From the NCBI GenBank assembly GCA_016937975.1, contig JAFGVN010000098.1, forward strand, positions 1-64,000: DNA of 64,000 bases, read 5' to 3'. A program made the position numbers and the translations under genes. Each line of letters begins with the position of its first letter. The stretch's first letter is position 1. This document shows positions 27,856 to 36,384 of the stretch, one piece after another. Under the pieces are notes generated by a model. It worked only from the letters and a program-made list of their open reading frames with translations, was not told the DNA's origin and did no database searches. The DNA comes from Clostridia bacterium (GTDB lineage Bacteria; Bacillota; Clostridia; Peptostreptococcales; Acidaminobacteraceae).

Positions 27856-27891
27856 AAAATAAATTCCTTCTTTAAAAAAGGAATTTATTTT
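27856..27891 (-). terminator. Terminator overlapping the DUF3795 stop codon
   Basis: A 14-bp AT-rich stem AAAATAAATTCCTT/AAGGAATTTATTTT with an 8-nt loop and U-rich tail. The stop codon (27890-27892) forms the first stem bases. Confidence 0.75.
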
Positions 27892-28120
27892 AACTTGATT
27901 GCTTATAGGTATGTAGTTTTTTTATTTTACAAGTGTTACAATTTTTAAACTGCACATCTTGACTTTGACACCCATGACAATTTATTTCACGAGGTAAAAT
28001 GGTTTCATTAAACATTTTTGACCATTTAATCGCTGTATTCATTCGTTTTATATCATCGTTTTCTCTTGTTGCTACAAAGCAGGGACATTGATGACAATCG
28101 ATTCCACAATAGCCTTTCAC
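27890..28120 (-). CDS. Short DUF3795 Cys-rich protein
   Basis: A DUF3795 protein with the usual opening YCGIDCHQCPCFVATRENDD and second Cys block INCHGC....NCNTCKIKKL, likely binding zinc or an iron-sulfur cluster. The family normally continues for another 15-20 residues with more cysteines; this copy stops at KIKKLHTYKQSS and looks short. I start at GTG (76 residues) behind GGAGTG, because the earlier TTG of the ORF track lies inside a consensus promoter. Its function is unknown. Confidence 0.75.
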   Translation of the reverse strand: MKGYCGIDCHQCPCFVATRENDDIKRMNTAIKWSKMFNETILPREINCHGCQSQDVQFKNCNTCKIKKLHTYKQSS

Positions 28121-28150
28121 TTGATCACTCCATTCAAATTTTGTAAATTG

Positions 28151-28179
28151 ATTGTACCACAAAGCGAAGAAAATAACAA
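28151..28179 (-). promoter_or_regulatory. Sigma-A promoter of the DUF3795 gene
   Basis: TTGTTA (28174-28179), 17-bp spacer, TACAAT (28151-28156) on the minus strand. This supports the downstream GTG start. Confidence 0.8.
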
Positions 28180-28191
28180 ACGCATGTTCGA

Positions 28192-29100
28192 TTAATTGGA
28201 TTTGTATATTGCCTTTACATTTGCAAACTGTATCAGATCCTGATTACTTAATTTATACTTTTCTCCTCTTAATAATAAATTTCCATTTAAGTAAGTCCCA
28301 TTCGTACTGTTACAGTCCAATAGAAAAAATGTTTCATCCTCATGTACAATTTCACAATGCACCCTACCAACAGATGGTTCTTTATCAAGTACTAAATCAT
28401 TTTCATAACCCCGCCCAATCCTAAATAACGCTTTATCTAAATATACTTTTTTATGCTTTAAAAGCAGATATGGAACTGAAGCTTTTAAACATACTGTTTC
28501 ATCCCTATTGACATCCGATACCCCTTTTATTGTTTTAGATTTAAAGGAAGTCTTTTTCCTTTTCCTTTTATAGGGCTCGTTAAGATAATTTTTTATTTGA
28601 ATCATATCCGTTGATTCACTTTGAATAAAAGTGATTAAATCTCTTAACTCATCATTTCTATTTCTTTTCAAATCCAATCTGTATAACCATGATAATACAA
28701 CCTTCTTAAACTGATGATGCATGTTTTGTGAAGGCTGATTTAGAAGTGGTGCATAAACAAGCTTAATACTTTCAGTGTGACTATCGTAGAAGATATAGTC
28801 AGAATCTAGTATTATTGAATTTTCCTCTAAAAAGTAATCCTTTGCAGATAAAATTCCTTCTATAAAATTCTGAATGAAAATTTTAATTTGTTGGGAGTCT
28901 GCTTCTATTACGGAAATATATTTATCTACCGTCATGAGACCAGTGATATCCCAAATCAGTTGATCCTCTAAAAAAACATCTACGAAGTACTTTTGGTCGG
29001 ATTTTAAAATCATTTGCCCCTCAAAAGATAGAAAGTACTCCTCTTCTATGGGTAATTTTAGTATGACTCTATTGCCTTCACTAGATTTTGAAATAAACAT
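28192..29100 (-). CDS. FHA-domain protein of the Tad locus (DUF6382-FHA)
   Basis: A 302-residue cytoplasmic protein. The N-terminal 170 residues match the DUF6382-like module often placed before FHA domains in Clostridia. A basic linker follows (about 175-200, PYKRKRKKTSFKSK). The C-terminus is a forkhead-associated domain (FRIGRGYENDLVLDKEPSVGRVHCEIVHED...LLDCNSTNGTYLNG), which binds phosphothreonine. It is the last gene of the Tad pilus operon and may link assembly to Ser/Thr kinase signalling. The track start is 30 codons earlier; this ATG has CAGGAG and overlaps the pilin gene by 20 bases. Confidence 0.82.
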   Translation of the reverse strand: MFISKSSEGNRVILKLPIEEEYFLSFEGQMILKSDQKYFVDVFLEDQLIWDITGLMTVDKYISVIEADSQQIKIFIQNFIEGILSAKDYFLEENSIILDSDYIFYDSHTESIKLVYAPLLNQPSQNMHHQFKKVVLSWLYRLDLKRNRNDELRDLITFIQSESTDMIQIKNYLNEPYKRKRKKTSFKSKTIKGVSDVNRDETVCLKASVPYLLLKHKKVYLDKALFRIGRGYENDLVLDKEPSVGRVHCEIVHEDETFFLLDCNSTNGTYLNGNLLLRGEKYKLSNQDLIQFANVKAIYKSN

Positions 29101-29257
29101 ACAGTGCTCCTGAAGTAAAGTCCTTATCAACAATATCTTGAATGATATTTTCAACAAAAGCTGTAATCTGTGTTTTGAAAAGTAATGCAATGCCTACTAA
29201 TATTGCTAAAATAATGACAAGTTCAATTGTCCCAAAACCTTTTTCATCTTTAAACAT
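29081..29257 (-). CDS. Flp-type type IVb pilin (58 residues, not in ORF track)
   Basis: A complete short gene below the ORF-track cutoff. The translation starts MFKDEKGFGTIELVIILAILVG and ends DKDFTSGALYVYFKI. It has a charged leader ending in KG, a Glu five residues after the likely cleavage site and a hydrophobic helix, the hallmarks of Flp pilin precursors. After processing it would polymerise into Tad pili. The AGGAGG site is well placed, 11 bp after TadC. The processing peptidase (TadV) is not in the window, so an enzyme encoded elsewhere must be used. Confidence 0.85.
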   Translation of the reverse strand: MFKDEKGFGTIELVIILAILVGIALLFKTQITAFVENIIQDIVDKDFTSGALYVYFKI

Positions 29258-29268
29258 AAAACCTCCTA

Positions 29269-30045
29269 TTAAAATTGCATCAAAGAAATAACCGCTGGAT
29301 ATACTAAGGCAATGACAATACCGATTAAAGCAATTGACATCGGCATTAAAAGTTTTGTACTTGCTTCTTCTCCTTTCTTTAATAATTGCTGATGGCGATC
29401 TTTTCTAAAATCATCCATTAACCTCTTTAATGATTGAAAAGTATCTTCTCCTCCACTTTTCTGATCAGATATGATTATGCGAATAAATCTTGTGACATAA
29501 TCGTTATAGACATTCTGTCCTATTGGTAATAAGACTGTAGAAAGATTTTGACCCTTTCTAATCATATTCATTTTTCTTAAGTACATACTCTCAAAAGGGT
29601 TTTGCGGCGATTCTATCACGTCCAAAAGGGCATTGTAAACTACCATACCAGCATTGATATTTAAAGCGACACTTAAGAATATATCATTCATGCTTTCGAT
29701 CATTTCTTTACGCAATTTCTTCTCTAACTCAAGTAATTTTAAATAAGGCATCAGGAGCATAAAAATACAGATCATAATTCCAAAGAAAAGATTTCCCCCT
29801 GAAAATTGAATTAACCAAATCCATAAAAATGTAACACTTTGAACATAAGCAACTGTAATTTTTTGCTTCAATTGCTCTTCAATAGGTTCTTCCAGCAGGA
29901 AAGAAATAAAATTCAATGCCATTTGAACCTTTAAATTTCTAAAAATCTTCACATGACTTGTTTTTACTTTTCGAGGGATTATCTGAATTAAAAAAGAATA
30001 TTTTTCATTGAATAAAAACACGATTACATATAATAATAAAAGCAT
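29269..30045 (-). CDS. TadC-like type II secretion F-domain protein
   Basis: A 258-residue inner-membrane assembly protein. Hydrophobic segments lie near the N-terminus (about 1-18), at about 68-97, and at the end (LLMPMSIALIGIVIALVYPAVISLM). The T2SS F-domain sits in the middle with the typical SGGEDTFQSLKRLMDDFRKDRHQQLLKKGEEASTKL. It is the TadC partner of the preceding TadB-like gene. The ATG has GAGGTTTGA and lies three bases after the TadB stop. Confidence 0.85.
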   Translation of the reverse strand: MLLLLYVIVFLFNEKYSFLIQIIPRKVKTSHVKIFRNLKVQMALNFISFLLEEPIEEQLKQKITVAYVQSVTFLWIWLIQFSGGNLFFGIMICIFMLLMPYLKLLELEKKLRKEMIESMNDIFLSVALNINAGMVVYNALLDVIESPQNPFESMYLRKMNMIRKGQNLSTVLLPIGQNVYNDYVTRFIRIIISDQKSGGEDTFQSLKRLMDDFRKDRHQQLLKKGEEASTKLLMPMSIALIGIVIALVYPAVISLMQF

Positions 30046-30048
30046 AAA

Positions 30049-30759
30049 TCAAACCTCAATGTGAATGATATGTTCACCAATCTTATAAGCCACCACTAAA
30101 CAAATGAGAACAAGAGTCATAATTATTCTGCCAGGTAAATCTTTAAATAGAACGGTCATATAAGCCATATCACTCCAGCTCAAAAAAGCCAATAAGAGAA
30201 CCGGCACAATCATCAACAGATAGAATTCAAATTTTTTTGCTGCAAGAAGTACTTCCATTTCCATATCAAGATCCATTTGATCAGTAATTAACTGTATACT
30301 TTCACCGACTACAATTCTTAAATCACTTCCTTGTTCATAGGCCATGGAAAGACCTTTTGAAAATTGAATAGCAGGTTTTAACATAAGTTTTTCAGAAAAA
30401 TTTTGCCATGCAATTTTTTCTGATTGACCAAGTGAAACCTCACCAATAAGGGTAAATACAGCTTCTTTCAGAATTTTATTCATCATAATCATGGTCTGAG
30501 CACTATTTATAACAGCGAGTTGCATAACACTTCCCGTTGTTAATTCTGTATAAATACTGTTTAAGAACATTCTGAACTCATGTAGTATGCCTTGTTGATT
30601 ATCGATTTTCTTTATGTAACCCTGAACACTAAAAAGTACCATCACAAAAAAACAGCCAAAAATATGCCTATAAAAAACAAATCCAACCCAGGAACCTATG
30701 AAACTGTGTATTGCTATACTTTTAAATCTAGCACTAAAAATAAATACTATTTTCTTCAA
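30049..30759 (-). CDS. TadB-like type II secretion F-domain protein
   Basis: A 236-residue membrane protein forming the platform under the pilus with TadC. N-terminal helices (about 10-45), a cytoplasmic F-domain with helical ELTTGSVMQLAVINSAQ and FSKGLSMAYEQGSDLRIVVGESIQLI, and C-terminal helices (about 178-228) are visible. The start codon is TTG behind AAAGGAG, inside the last 26 bases of cpaF, so translation is coupled. Confidence 0.82.
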   Translation of the reverse strand: MKKIVFIFSARFKSIAIHSFIGSWVGFVFYRHIFGCFFVMVLFSVQGYIKKIDNQQGILHEFRMFLNSIYTELTTGSVMQLAVINSAQTMIMMNKILKEAVFTLIGEVSLGQSEKIAWQNFSEKLMLKPAIQFSKGLSMAYEQGSDLRIVVGESIQLITDQMDLDMEMEVLLAAKKFEFYLLMIVPVLLLAFLSWSDMAYMTVLFKDLPGRIIMTLVLICLVVAYKIGEHIIHIEV

Positions 30760-31939
30760 TTTTACTCCTTTGAATCATTTTATTTTGAGGCATTAGAACA
30801 TCTTCTTCACGTTTGTATAAAATGTTAATTTCATACTTTTCTTCAGAAGGCAGAAGTTCAATTATTTCTTTTATTTGTCGTACTCCATTTGGTTTTCTTT
30901 CAAGATGTACAATCAGATCAATACTCGAAGAAATTAATCGTCTTATGACCATACCTGGAAGTTCAATTCCTTTTAAAACCATGAGTTCCAATCTACTTAG
31001 CATATCCTTAGCTGAATTACCATGACCCGTAGACATTGATCCATCATGTCCGGTATTCATTGCATTAATCATCTCGATGACCTCTTTACCCCTAACTTCA
31101 CCTACAATAATTCTATCTGGTCGCATTCTTAACGAGGTTCTAATTAAGTCATCCATCGAAATACCTGAATGACCACCTTGAGAAGGCTTCGTTTCTAAGG
31201 AAACTAGATTATGAATATGCTTCAATTTTAATTCTGCTGCATCTTCTATGGTAATCAACCTTTCATATGAAGGGATAAGTGCAGAAAGTGCATTTAAAAA
31301 AGTGGTCTTACCTGAACTGGTTCCTCCAGATACAAACAGATTATATTTACATTGAATCCATTCTTTAAAATCATGAAGCAATTGGTTTTTATTCTTTTCA
31401 TTAAACAATAGATTTTCTAAGGACATCATTGAATCAGAGAATTTCCTTATGGTAAGAATTGGACCATTTAAAGCAATGGGCTTTAGTACGATGTTTACCC
31501 TTGAACCATCTTTCAATCTAGCATCAACAATGGGATGACTTTGATCTGCCTTACGATTGACTTTTGAAACAATATTTTGAATCAAATTCATCAATTCTTC
31601 TTCACTTTTAAATTGAATGGTTGTAACTTCTATCCTACCTGACTTTTCAATGATAATAGGTGACAATCCATTTACCATGATTTCAGAAATTTCATCTTCG
31701 TCCAGTAATGGTTGCAGAATTCCCAGTTTAAATAAACTGTTATATATTTCTAAAGCAATTTCTAGGCAATCAGAAACAGAAATATCTTTCAGCTGCCCTC
31801 TTTCATAAACGTAATGTTCAATATGCTCTTTTGCAAGGCTTTCATCTAATTCCAAAGACGACAATTGTTTTATGAGTTGTAATTTAATTTCGTGTCTAAA
31901 ATGATCTTTAGTTTGTTCATAATCAGGTCTGATTCCCAT
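30734..31939 (-). CDS. cpaF: CpaF/TadA pilus-assembly ATPase
   Basis: Hexameric secretion ATPase that powers Tad pilus assembly. The 401 residues have an N-terminal helical domain, the sensor region IMVNGLSPIIIEKSGR, Walker A SGGTSSGKTTFLNAL (about 206-220), the Asp box LITIEDAAELKL, Walker B region RMRPDRIIVGEVRGKEV and the His box GHDGSMSTGH. It is complete. Its ATG, behind AAGGAT, lies 70 bp inside the 3' end of the TadZ-like gene, an unusually long overlap. Confidence 0.93.
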   Translation of the reverse strand: MGIRPDYEQTKDHFRHEIKLQLIKQLSSLELDESLAKEHIEHYVYERGQLKDISVSDCLEIALEIYNSLFKLGILQPLLDEDEISEIMVNGLSPIIIEKSGRIEVTTIQFKSEEELMNLIQNIVSKVNRKADQSHPIVDARLKDGSRVNIVLKPIALNGPILTIRKFSDSMMSLENLLFNEKNKNQLLHDFKEWIQCKYNLFVSGGTSSGKTTFLNALSALIPSYERLITIEDAAELKLKHIHNLVSLETKPSQGGHSGISMDDLIRTSLRMRPDRIIVGEVRGKEVIEMINAMNTGHDGSMSTGHGNSAKDMLSRLELMVLKGIELPGMVIRRLISSSIDLIVHLERKPNGVRQIKEIIELLPSEEKYEINILYKREEDVLMPQNKMIQRSKIEENSIYF

Positions 31940-32772
31940 ATGTTAAATCCTTTCTGAAGGTGTGCATCATAAGGGATGATTGAATATTTTCCTTCACTTA
32001 AACTAATTTCATGTCCATAAACATGCGGTTTTATTGTATTCAAAAGCAAATGAATTTTTTGATTCAAAACGAAATCATGGGTTAACAGGTAATAATTTTG
32101 TTCAGTAGGGCAAACACAAAAGAGAATATCCCATTCATACGCTTGAATTAAATCATAGCGATTTGATAAATCAACAACTACTTGATTAAAATTCATGTCC
32201 AAAAGTTCATTAATCATATGCTTCATCAGCTCAGAATCAATTTCAAGAATATCCATATAGGAGTAGGGACCATTAAAATATTGAAAACCACTCATATGTG
32301 TATTCAATAATAAACTCTTCTGACGCTTTAAGTTAAAAATAAAGTCAGATATTGAAAGGCTTCTGTTTTGAGGTAAATAATAATTGCATTTTGGAAAACG
32401 ATCTAAAGATAAATGAAATGCTGGATTTGACTTTGCCAACTCATAACACCCATTTAATGATAAAGTTGTTGCACCAGAGCCACCGAAGGTATTTATGAAT
32501 GCAATGACTTTCCTTGTTGCATGGTTGTAATCCCACTCAAATAGTTTTAAATGCTTAATAAATTCTTGTACAGACTGAAATTGATTAATTATTTTTTGTT
32601 CTGTATCATTTCTAGAACCCATTAAAATACATTTTTTATTCAAAAGAATACTGTCAGTAATAAAAATACCCTCTTCATCTGTATCCGTTGAAACTTCAAT
32701 TGTTTCACTTGCTAATACCTTGAATAATCTATTTTGTAAATGCTGATTCTCTAGTTTGAGTATATATTTCAT
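31870..32772 (-). CDS. TadZ/CpaE-like protein with degenerate P-loop
   Basis: A 300-residue protein at the head of the Tad operon. Residues about 1-85 may be a receiver-like alpha/beta domain. From about 88 a MinD/SIMIBI-type domain begins with AFINTFGGSGATTLSLNGCYELA, in which the usual Lys of the GK(T/S) motif is replaced (GSGATT), so ATP hydrolysis is doubtful. A VVVDLSNRYD strand follows. TadZ localises the Tad machinery at the pole in other bacteria. The assignment rests on position and fold pattern. The ribosome site is weak, but a promoter lies immediately upstream. Confidence 0.75.
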   Translation of the reverse strand: MKYILKLENQHLQNRLFKVLASETIEVSTDTDEEGIFITDSILLNKKCILMGSRNDTEQKIINQFQSVQEFIKHLKLFEWDYNHATRKVIAFINTFGGSGATTLSLNGCYELAKSNPAFHLSLDRFPKCNYYLPQNRSLSISDFIFNLKRQKSLLLNTHMSGFQYFNGPYSYMDILEIDSELMKHMINELLDMNFNQVVVDLSNRYDLIQAYEWDILFCVCPTEQNYYLLTHDFVLNQKIHLLLNTIKPHVYGHEISLSEGKYSIIPYDAHLQKGFNIWESDLIMNKLKIILDTKLNYNS

Positions 32773-32790
32773 AATTTCTCTTTTGGAAAT

Positions 32791-32819
32791 ATTTTACATT
32801 TAATGGTAAATATTGTAAA
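32791..32819 (-). promoter_or_regulatory. Sigma-A promoter of the Tad operon
   Basis: TTTACA (32814-32819) and TAAAAT (32791-32796) with a 17-bp spacer. An imperfect inverted repeat TTTAC...GTAAA fills the spacer region. Confidence 0.7.
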
Positions 32820-32830
32820 TAGTTTCTTCA

Positions 32831-32860
32831 AAAAAAAACTACTTAAATTAAATTAAGTAG
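32831..32860 (-). terminator. Terminator containing the stop codon of the BadF-type gene
   Basis: CTACTTAA-N6-TTAAGTAG followed by U8 on the minus strand. The stop codon (32843-32845) is inside the stem. Confidence 0.85.
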
Positions 32861-33826
32861 CCTTTGCTCTTCAAATCTTAAATTCTCAATGACTTGAATA
32901 GTAATATTTTTTCTAAATGTTAAAGCATGTAATGCTGTACCAGTGCTTAATCTTAAAAGTGGTTTTGTAAACAGATATTCTTTATTGCCTTTTTTTAATT
33001 CGTCCATCACTAAGGTTTGAATAGGAAAATAGCGATGGAATATTCGCCCTATAAATGATACACGAATGGGTTCATCAATATCTATTTGTTTTACAACACC
33101 CAGAATCATTAGGATAATCTCATCAACAGCTTCGTGTATTAACGCTTGAATATCATTATCTAATTGTATTTCTTCGTCCAAGACATAATAAAGAAATTCC
33201 TTAAAAGATATTTGTAATTCCTTCAGTTGTAACAGTGACAAACTAATGATTTCATGATCTTCTAAAAAAGGGACTTTACTCTTCAAATGGTGATAAAACA
33301 ATCTGCTGTTCGATCTTTGATCTGCCTGCTTTGCAAAAATTTTTATGAGCTTCCTAAAAAACCAATATTCACCTGCTTCATCTCCACTACTATTGCCCCA
33401 ACCACCAGTCCTTGCCAAGTCATTTCTTCTATTTCTGCCTAATGCCACTGAACCAGCGCCAGCTAAAACCACAATACCAGGACTTAGACCAAATGCTGCT
33501 GTTAAGGCAACTTCCAAATCATTTTCACATAAAAAATTTCCATCATAAAAAACACTTGAGAGCACTTGATTAAGTATTTCATCAAAGTCAGCATTCTCAC
33601 CATATTCAGGAATTGAAAGAATACAGAAATCAATCTCACTAAAAGTTATTCCTGTTTTTAAAAATATCCTTGCTATTCCAGACTCTATCATACCTCTGAA
33701 AACACTTGGACCTTCAGCCAACAAGTCTACAGAGTGTTCTTTTTGCCAACCATGAATTCTTCCCTCTTCATCAATGAGAAGAAATTCTACAAATTCATGA
33801 ATTCCAGTTATACCGAGATAAAACAT
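32843..33826 (-). CDS. BadF/BadG-type sugar kinase (N-acetylglucosamine kinase-like)
   Basis: A 327-residue ASKHA-fold protein of the BadF/BadG/BcrA/BcrD ATPase family. It has the N-terminal phosphate loop FYLGITGIHE, the adenosine loop VLAGAGSVALGRN and the signature GGWGNSSGDEAGEYWFFRKLI. Single-domain members of this length act mostly on N-acetylglucosamine or related amino sugars. The first Gly-rich loop is slightly divergent (LGITGIHEFVEFLLID instead of DGGGTKT), so activity is not assured. I start at the ATG behind AGGTG; the track start is 12 codons upstream. It follows a membrane-protein gene by 23 bp. Confidence 0.75.
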   Translation of the reverse strand: MFYLGITGIHEFVEFLLIDEEGRIHGWQKEHSVDLLAEGPSVFRGMIESGIARIFLKTGITFSEIDFCILSIPEYGENADFDEILNQVLSSVFYDGNFLCENDLEVALTAAFGLSPGIVVLAGAGSVALGRNRRNDLARTGGWGNSSGDEAGEYWFFRKLIKIFAKQADQRSNSRLFYHHLKSKVPFLEDHEIISLSLLQLKELQISFKEFLYYVLDEEIQLDNDIQALIHEAVDEIILMILGVVKQIDIDEPIRVSFIGRIFHRYFPIQTLVMDELKKGNKEYLFTKPLLRLSTGTALHALTFRKNITIQVIENLRFEEQRLLNLI

Positions 33827-33849
33827 AACATCACCTAGTGAATATATAC

Positions 33850-34389
33850 CTATTTTACCCAATCCTTAACATAAAATAATTCGTTTTTATCTAATATAAT
33901 TTTGGGTTTATTCAAGTCTAAATAAACTTCGTATTTTCCTTCATAGTTTTTTACAATATAAGCTTTTTCAAACTTCTTTTTTCCTAAGTAAACCCCTTTA
34001 TACACAATACCTTCTTCATAAATTGAAACTTTAACATTTTTTCTTAAGAACAAAATCATAACCCCTGTGTTGGTTAAAATGAAATGCCATATGAGTACAT
34101 GGTATGAAATCATGGTTATAATCATAGAGTATCCTGCGATTAAGCCAATCTGTACACCTACCATTTTCATGAAAAGTCTTGTGTCAATCTCATGATCTCT
34201 TTGATATAGAAACTGTCCATAATCCGTTTTTCCTTTAATATGTGTGAAGTTCAATGTTAGAAATGTACCAATTAACAGATATAAGAAAATAATCTCAAGA
34301 AATGAATCTGATGAAAAAAGCATATATATAATCGGTAAAATTAAAATTGGTATTACTTCTTCCAACCCCAAATGTAATTTGTAGTACAT
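33850..34389 (-). CDS. Hypothetical membrane protein
   Basis: A 179-residue protein with two pairs of membrane helices (about 12-48 and 76-112). A soluble strand-rich C-terminus follows (VKVSIYEEGIVYKGVYLGKKKFEKAYIVKNYEGKYEVYLDLNKPKIIL) that resembles a small PH-like barrel. I do not recognise the family. It is driven by an extended -10 promoter that sits inside a TCACCTT/AAGGTGA inverted repeat, and is co-transcribed with the BadF-type kinase. Confidence 0.6.
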   Translation of the reverse strand: MYYKLHLGLEEVIPILILPIIYMLFSSDSFLEIIFLYLLIGTFLTLNFTHIKGKTDYGQFLYQRDHEIDTRLFMKMVGVQIGLIAGYSMIITMISYHVLIWHFILTNTGVMILFLRKNVKVSIYEEGIVYKGVYLGKKKFEKAYIVKNYEGKYEVYLDLNKPKIILDKNELFYVKDWVK

Positions 34390-34393
34390 ATAA

Positions 34394-34424
34394 TCACCTT
34401 CCTTAATTTATTATAGCAAGGTGA
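34394..34424 (-). promoter_or_regulatory. Extended -10 promoter within an inverted repeat
   Basis: TTGCTATAAT (TATAAT at 34409-34414) is flanked by TCACCTT (34394-34400) and AAGGTGA (34418-34424), separated by 17 bp. No -35 match is seen. The repeat overlaps both the promoter and the ribosome site and could be an operator. Confidence 0.6.
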
Positions 34425-34521
34425 CCTTTCATATTTTTTTAAACGACATGAAATGGATCTTTTTATGCATTAAAATGCTTACTTTTTAGAACAATCTATA
34501 AACAATGTAAAACCTGATATT

Positions 34522-34553
34522 TCAAAAAAAAAAGTAGAGTCAATGCTCTACTT
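34522..34553 (-). terminator. glnS terminator
   Basis: AAGTAGAG-N6-CTCTACTT followed by ten U residues on the minus strand, five bases after the stop. Confidence 0.92.
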
Positions 34554-34558
34554 AGATT

Positions 34559-36199
34559 TTACTTATTTTTATAAGGTGCTTTTATCGAGACTGTTAAGTT
34601 AAACACCAGATCTTCTGACACGTTGTCTCTAGTGAAATAACCATGACGATAAAATTGGAATTTTTCTTCAGGTTTTGCATCTTTCAAACATGGTTCGACA
34701 TAGCAATCTTTTTTTACAATTAGTGAATTCTCATTAAAAACCATATGATTACCTTCAGTTTTATATATACTGTCATATAATCTAATTTCAGCTTTTTCAC
34801 TGTGATCTTTTGATACCCAATGCAGAGTTGCTTTCACTTTTCTACCTGTAAAGCCGCTTCCAGATTTTGTTTCAGGGTCATAGGTGCAATGAATTTCAGT
34901 GACTTCACCCTTTTCGTTTTTAACAAAATCATTGCATTTAATGAAATATGCACCTTTTAGACGTACTTCATTTCCAGGAAATAACCTAAAATATTTTTTC
35001 TCTGGTACTTCCATGAAATCATCTCGTTCAACATAGATTTCCCTACTAAAAGGAATTTGTCTATTGCCCATAGCTTCATTATCTTGATTATTTTCAACTT
35101 CAAGCCACTCTGTTTCACCTTCAGGGTAATTTGTAATAACAACTTTCAAAGGATCTAAAACACCCATTACTCTTTTTGCAGTTGGTTTTAAATCTTCACG
35201 AACAAAATGCTCTAGATTTGCAAATTCTACTAAACTATCTGATTTCGATACACCTGCAGCCTCTATGAAATTACGTAATGCAGTGGGTGTAAATCCTCTT
35301 CTTCTCATTCCTCTCAAGGTAGGCATTCTAGGATCATCCCAGCCATCTACAACTTGATCTTGAACAAGTTTTAATAAGAGTCTTTTACTCATAACTGTGT
35401 CAGTTACATTTAAACGAGCAAATTCAATTTGTCTAGGCTTTTGATCAAACAATTCAACTTCTCTTACAAACCAGTCATATAACTCTCTTCTTTCTTCAAA
35501 CTCTTTTGAACAAAGTGAATGTGTTATACCTTCGATTGCATCTGACAGCGGATGTGCAAAGTCATACATTGGATAAATACACCAATCGTCACCTGTATTG
35601 TGATGTTCAGTATGACTGATTCTATACATTACAGGGTCACGCATTAAGACTTTAACATGTTTCATGTCAATTTTAGCTCTAAGAACTCTTTCACCTTCAG
35701 CGAATTCACCTTTTTTCATTCTTTCAAGCAAATCAAGATTCTCTTCAACACTTCGATCTCTATAAGGACTGTTTTCGCCTAAACGGTTAAAATCACCACG
35801 CATTTCACGCATTTCATCAGCACTTAAATCACATACATATGCTTTGCCAAGTTTAATGAGTTGTACTGCGAAATCATATAACTTCGGGAAATATTCTGAA
35901 GCATAATACATACGATCATCCCAATGAAATCCCAACCACTTAATATCATCCTGAATGGCTTCCACATACTCCGTATCCTCTTTTACAGGATTGGTGTCAT
36001 CAAAACGTAAATTACATTTTCCATTATACTTTTCAGCAGTAGTAAAGTTGATAATAATCGCTTTTGCATGACCTAAATGCAAGTAACCATTTGGTTCTGG
36101 TGGAAATCTCGTATGAATAGATGGATAAACACCCTCCTTCAAATCCTTATCAATTTCATCATGAATAAAATTAGATGTTAAAGCCGTATGTTCGCTCAT
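34559..36199 (-). CDS. glnS: Glutaminyl-tRNA synthetase
   Basis: Charges tRNA-Gln directly with glutamine. The 546 residues have [17 protein letters not shown] (HIGH motif at about 41-44), the class Ic Rossmann domain, the GlnRS-specific RDPVMYRI and [18 protein letters not shown], the KMSKS equivalent VMSKRLL, and the C-terminal anticodon beta-barrels. It is complete. Many Firmicutes lack GlnRS and use the amidotransferase route, so its presence marks lineages that acquired it. No T-box leader is present in the 137 bp upstream. The ATG follows AGGAGG. Confidence 0.97.
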   Translation of the reverse strand: MSEHTALTSNFIHDEIDKDLKEGVYPSIHTRFPPEPNGYLHLGHAKAIIINFTTAEKYNGKCNLRFDDTNPVKEDTEYVEAIQDDIKWLGFHWDDRMYYASEYFPKLYDFAVQLIKLGKAYVCDLSADEMREMRGDFNRLGENSPYRDRSVEENLDLLERMKKGEFAEGERVLRAKIDMKHVKVLMRDPVMYRISHTEHHNTGDDWCIYPMYDFAHPLSDAIEGITHSLCSKEFEERRELYDWFVREVELFDQKPRQIEFARLNVTDTVMSKRLLLKLVQDQVVDGWDDPRMPTLRGMRRRGFTPTALRNFIEAAGVSKSDSLVEFANLEHFVREDLKPTAKRVMGVLDPLKVVITNYPEGETEWLEVENNQDNEAMGNRQIPFSREIYVERDDFMEVPEKKYFRLFPGNEVRLKGAYFIKCNDFVKNEKGEVTEIHCTYDPETKSGSGFTGRKVKATLHWVSKDHSEKAEIRLYDSIYKTEGNHMVFNENSLIVKKDCYVEPCLKDAKPEEKFQFYRHGYFTRDNVSEDLVFNLTVSIKAPYKNK

Positions 36200-36384
36200 T
36201 GTGCCTCCTATAGTTTATAACTTATAATGATGGATTACTCCATGAAATTTTGAGTATTATGTTTCAGCAAAAAGCTTAGCTGATTTAAATATTACACTTA
36301 ATTAATGTCTATATTCTAAACTATCTTATCACTGATATGGGTTTTTTTCAATGTTTAAGGTATAATACAACTAAGGAGAGTCAT

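Noticed and set aside
36200-36384. T-box leader for glnS
   Set aside because: The conserved AGGGTGG-type T-box sequence and a specifier stem are not present in the short upstream region.
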